In this document: positions 6,901-7,887 of the stretch, one piece after another
Numbering within the stretch: position 1 is the first letter of the stretch
How the letters are laid out: every line of letters starts with the position of its first letter
From: Flavobacteriales bacterium UBA5869
GTDB taxonomy: Bacteria; Bacteroidota; Bacteroidia; Flavobacteriales_D; Crocinitomicaceae
Direction of reading: 5' to 3'
Assembly (NCBI GenBank): GCA_002432565.1
Contig: DJFP01000178.1
Location: 36,516 to 44,402 of the forward strand
DNA length: 7,887 bases
Made by a program: the position numbers and the translations under genes
Notes under the pieces: generated by a model
Told to the model about the DNA's origin: nothing
The model's database searches: none
Seen by the model: only the letters and a program-made list of their open reading frames with translations

Positions 6901-7762
6901 TTTTACTCCAACTACTTCCGGTATTTATGTATTCGGAACACAGGTATCCAGCTTCTTTTTCAATGATGCCCTTGTAGTGGATGATTTCAGCTTAATGGAG
7001 CGTGGAAACACTGCAGGATCAAATGGAACAATGGATGTATGCCAGACTACCGGCCTGGTAGACTTGAACAACGGCGCTGCAATTACAGATCCATTCGGTA
7101 ATTGGAGTTTTGCTCCAAACCAGGCAACAATTGTAAATGATTCCATGTTCAATCCGCAGTTTGTGCCTGCGGGAGTAGTAACTGTAAATTATATTACAGA
7201 AGGATGCTTAGAGGATACGATATCAGCAGTGCTTACGATTTATCCTGCTCCAAATGCAGGAACAGGAAGCGCTATTACGGCATGTATGAATGAACCGATT
7301 GATTTGTATTCCGGATTAACAGGAACAGTTGATATGGGTGGAGACTGGTATAATCCGTCTAACAGCCTTATGCCGAATTCCCAGATAATGACCGGTAATG
7401 CCGCAGGAAGTTTTAACTACAATTACATCAGTGAAAACGGTGTTTGTCCGAATGATACCGCAAATGTGGTTATTACGGTTGTAACTACCTGTGACTGGTT
7501 ATCAGTGGATGAAAATGCACTTGAAGCGGTTAACTTGTATCCGAACCCGTCAACAGGGTTGGTTTATATCGAATCTGATTTGAGCGCTGAGCCATTCAAT
7601 TTGGAAGTAACAGATGTGAATGGACGTCTGGTTGAAACAGGAACGAACGCCGTTGCAAATGGAGTGAATACAATCAACCTCAGTCATGTTCAAAGAGGAA
7701 CCTACTTCTTTAAATTATCGAACGAAAATGCTGAAAAAGTATATCGTGTGGTGATTCAGTAA
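3995..7762 (+). CDS. T9SS-sorted surface protein with three FN3-GEVED tandem units
   Basis: The 1255-residue product starts with a signal peptide MKKIYLLLGVMLLL... (likely cut after FGQ, residue 23). I chose ATG 3995 because it gives the same N-terminus as the paralog at 1718; ATG 3971 would add eight polar residues, and a TTG at 3911 would add an unlikely charged 28-residue leader. Modules: FN3 at 24-115, 265-356, 505-597 and 748-841; GEVED domains at about 116-264, 357-504 and 598-747, each with IWVDWN near the middle, a YRMR strand and the GE(A/V)EDYT signature (250-256, 490-496, 733-739); a jelly-roll anchor-type module at 842-1004; Ig-like modules at 1005-1083 and 1084-1166; and a T9SS type A sorting domain at about 1180-1255 (LYPNPSTG, VTDVNGRLVETG, RGTYFFKLS, YRVVIQ). 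The DWNND-type loops in the GEVED domains resemble calcium-binding loops. Likely exported by Sec then T9SS to the surface or medium. No enzyme domain is visible; adhesion or ligand binding is inferred. No Shine-Dalgarno is evident. Confidence 0.93.
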   Translation: MKKIYLLLGVMLLLPWSNNLFGQCTDVSNLTIDGVSLTSVDISWTAGGTETDWNIEYGVSGFTPGTGTMGTANGTPDFTASVTSNTEYEFYVQADCGGGDLSGWSGPISVYTGYCEFEGFDSDYYINNFSTTGGITNISNLTSGFSPTGYEDATSMTVSNFAGSPGISFTVDFGSQTGYTFGFGIWVDWNNDLVFDSGEQMFQSSQYESNFSGSFGIPLGTPVGNYRMRIMADYNSSQPTNPCGLAFGQGEAEDYTLEVTTPPSCLPVTGITLDGITAASVDISWTAQGSETNWNIEYGPEGFTPGSGTMGTASGTAAFTATPLTAETYYDFYVQADCGGDESMWVGPFTAYTGYCEFEGVSSDYFIENFSTTGGTTSNISNLGSGYGTNGYEDATAMVVSSFAGGPDVNFTVDHGFGYYLGFSIWVDWNDNLIFEPSEQMYTSGSYNETFSGSFGVPSGTPTGTYRMRLQVDNDNSSPNDPCAAANGYGEVEDYTFEVTPTPSCLPIDDLTFEGASSSTIDISWTVLGTETDWNIEYGPVGFTPGTGMTGTATGTPNFTATLLSADTEYDFYVQADCGGGDQSTWTGPVTGYTGFCEFGTSNPDYYINNFKTTGGATTNISNLNSGIGPNGYTDATAMTVSQFEGGPNVNFTADFGMEDWYTFGLGIWVDWNNNMIFESGEQVFQSFGYQDFFSGSFNVPMGTAVGSYRMRVLADYYNSSPTDACTLNSGEGEAEDYTFVVVPIPSCLPVSDLEADNETTNSIDISWIPGDTETDWNIEWGAPGFVPGTGNGIDSAQQTSSASFTVGGLNSATTYDIYVQAVCSATDSSYWTLVSATTLCAPITAIPWSEDFESMPAVDYALYPICWASEYDEWFSDDSGNSGGSANSGTNFVGVFGGSDDALWTPEFQLIAGKNYEFSFMWAGDGNSGWNGEVFVNDVQSSGGATSLGDFVTSSDVTDENYKRAFFCFTPTTSGIYVFGTQVSSFFFNDALVVDDFSLMERGNTAGSNGTMDVCQTTGLVDLNNGAAITDPFGNWSFAPNQATIVNDSMFNPQFVPAGVVTVNYITEGCLEDTISAVLTIYPAPNAGTGSAITACMNEPIDLYSGLTGTVDMGGDWYNPSNSLMPNSQIMTGNAAGSFNYNYISENGVCPNDTANVVITVVTTCDWLSVDENALEAVNLYPNPSTGLVYIESDLSAEPFNLEVTDVNGRLVETGTNAVANGVNTINLSHVQRGTYFFKLSNENAEKVYRVVIQ
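4064..6235 (+). repeat. Three tandem FN3-GEVED coding units
   Basis: Units run 4064-4786, 4787-5506 and 5507-6235 (241, 240 and 243 codons). Each starts with a cysteine (C24, C265, C505) and has four cysteines at equivalent places: module start, the ADCGG loop, the (Y/F)CEF module junction, and the (D/N)(P/A)C loop before the GEVED motif. Protein similarity is high while DNA has many third-position changes, so the copies are not recent. GEVED copies 1 and 3 look more alike (both YYINNF, SGEQ.FQS, GSYRMR/GNYRMR) than either is to copy 2 (YFIENF, PSEQMYTS). A fourth FN3 at 6236-6514 belongs to the block shared with the first gene. Confidence 0.9.
6236..7759 (+). repeat. Paralogous C-terminal block, copy 2
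   Basis: This segment encodes residues 748-1255 of the second large protein and is colinear with 2279-3811 of the first gene. Its FN3 domain keeps GFVPGTG and the YWTLVS/CAPIT exit, as in the first gene, in contrast to the GFTPGTGTMGTA and YTGYCEF pattern of the three FN3 copies before it. This marks the join between the shared block and the N-terminal array at about 6236. Confidence 0.9.
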
Positions 7763-7786
7763 GAGAAAGCATTGCTTTCGATGAAA
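7760..7786 (+). repeat. Conserved 3' flank of the paralogs, copy 2, with hairpin
   Basis: It matches 3812-3838 at 24 of 27 positions from the stop codon onward. Here the hairpin GAAAGC-ATT-GCTTTC (7765-7779) is perfect with a three-base loop. No T-tract follows, so a classic intrinsic terminator is not supported; a 3'-end protecting structure is possible. Confidence 0.75.
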
Positions 7787-7820
7787 GACAAGCGTTAGCG
7801 CAGTCATGAGGATTAAGAGA

Positions 7821-7836
7821 ATCAGTCGCGGCTGAT
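7821..7836. repeat. Near-perfect 16-bp palindrome downstream of the second paralog
   Basis: ATCAGTCGCGGCTGAT is palindromic except for one T/G pair (positions 6 and 11), which would still pair in RNA. It stands 59 bases after the stop codon and corresponds to the palindrome at 3838-3853. Nearby, GCGTTAGCGCAGTC (7792-7805) and ATGCTTACGCAGAC (7870-7883) look like two degenerate copies of another short word. The rest of 7787-7887 shows no gene. Confidence 0.6.
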
Positions 7837-7887
7837 AGGTAAGAATCTGCAATAGCCGTTGAAGACTGAATGCTTACGCAGACCTTG

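Noticed and set aside
1718..7762. Enzyme activity (protease or glycosidase) in the two large T9SS proteins
   Set aside because: All residues fall in FN3, GEVED, jelly-roll, Ig-like and sorting modules; no catalytic motif such as HExxH, GxSxG or a glycosidase signature was found.
7787..7887. Possible start of a further gene at the right edge
   Set aside because: No start codon with a signal or recognisable translation is seen; the segment consists of short intergenic words and a palindrome.

Overview
The window looks like chromosomal DNA of a member of the Bacteroidota, most likely a marine or freshwater Flavobacteriales. The reasons are two large secreted proteins that each end in a type IX secretion (T9SS) type A sorting domain, moderate-to-low GC, weak or absent Shine-Dalgarno sequences, and FN3, GEVED and anchor-type modules typical of that phylum. 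The genus cannot be fixed from the sequence; resemblance to Crocinitomicaceae (Fluviicola-like) is only an impression.

Layout: all five genes lie on the + strand. Positions 126-1547 hold three small genes with short gaps: a 79-aa cysteine-rich CWC-type protein, a 129-aa hotdog-fold acyl-CoA thioesterase of the YciA/BACH group, and an unrecognised 214-aa probable lipoprotein. A strong AT-only hairpin terminator (1585-1620) closes this group. Positions 1718-7762 hold two adjacent paralogous T9SS cargo proteins of 698 and 1255 residues. They share nearly the same signal peptide and the same C-terminal block of about 510 residues (FN3, jelly-roll anchor-type module, two Ig-like modules, sorting domain). 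They differ in the front part: the first carries one extra jelly-roll module, the second carries three tandem FN3-GEVED units of about 241 residues.

How they work together: the two large proteins are probably exported by Sec, moved across the outer membrane by T9SS, and released or anchored at the cell surface as adhesin-like or carbohydrate/protein-binding multidomain proteins. No enzyme domain is visible in either. The three small genes show no functional link to them.

The most interesting points are the modular relationship of the two paralogs (duplication with exchange of the N-terminal half, extending past the stop codon), the internal triplication, and a set of short related palindromes with TCAG...CTGA arms in three intergenic spaces. 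I see no CRISPR, RNA gene, insertion sequence or new defence-type system.
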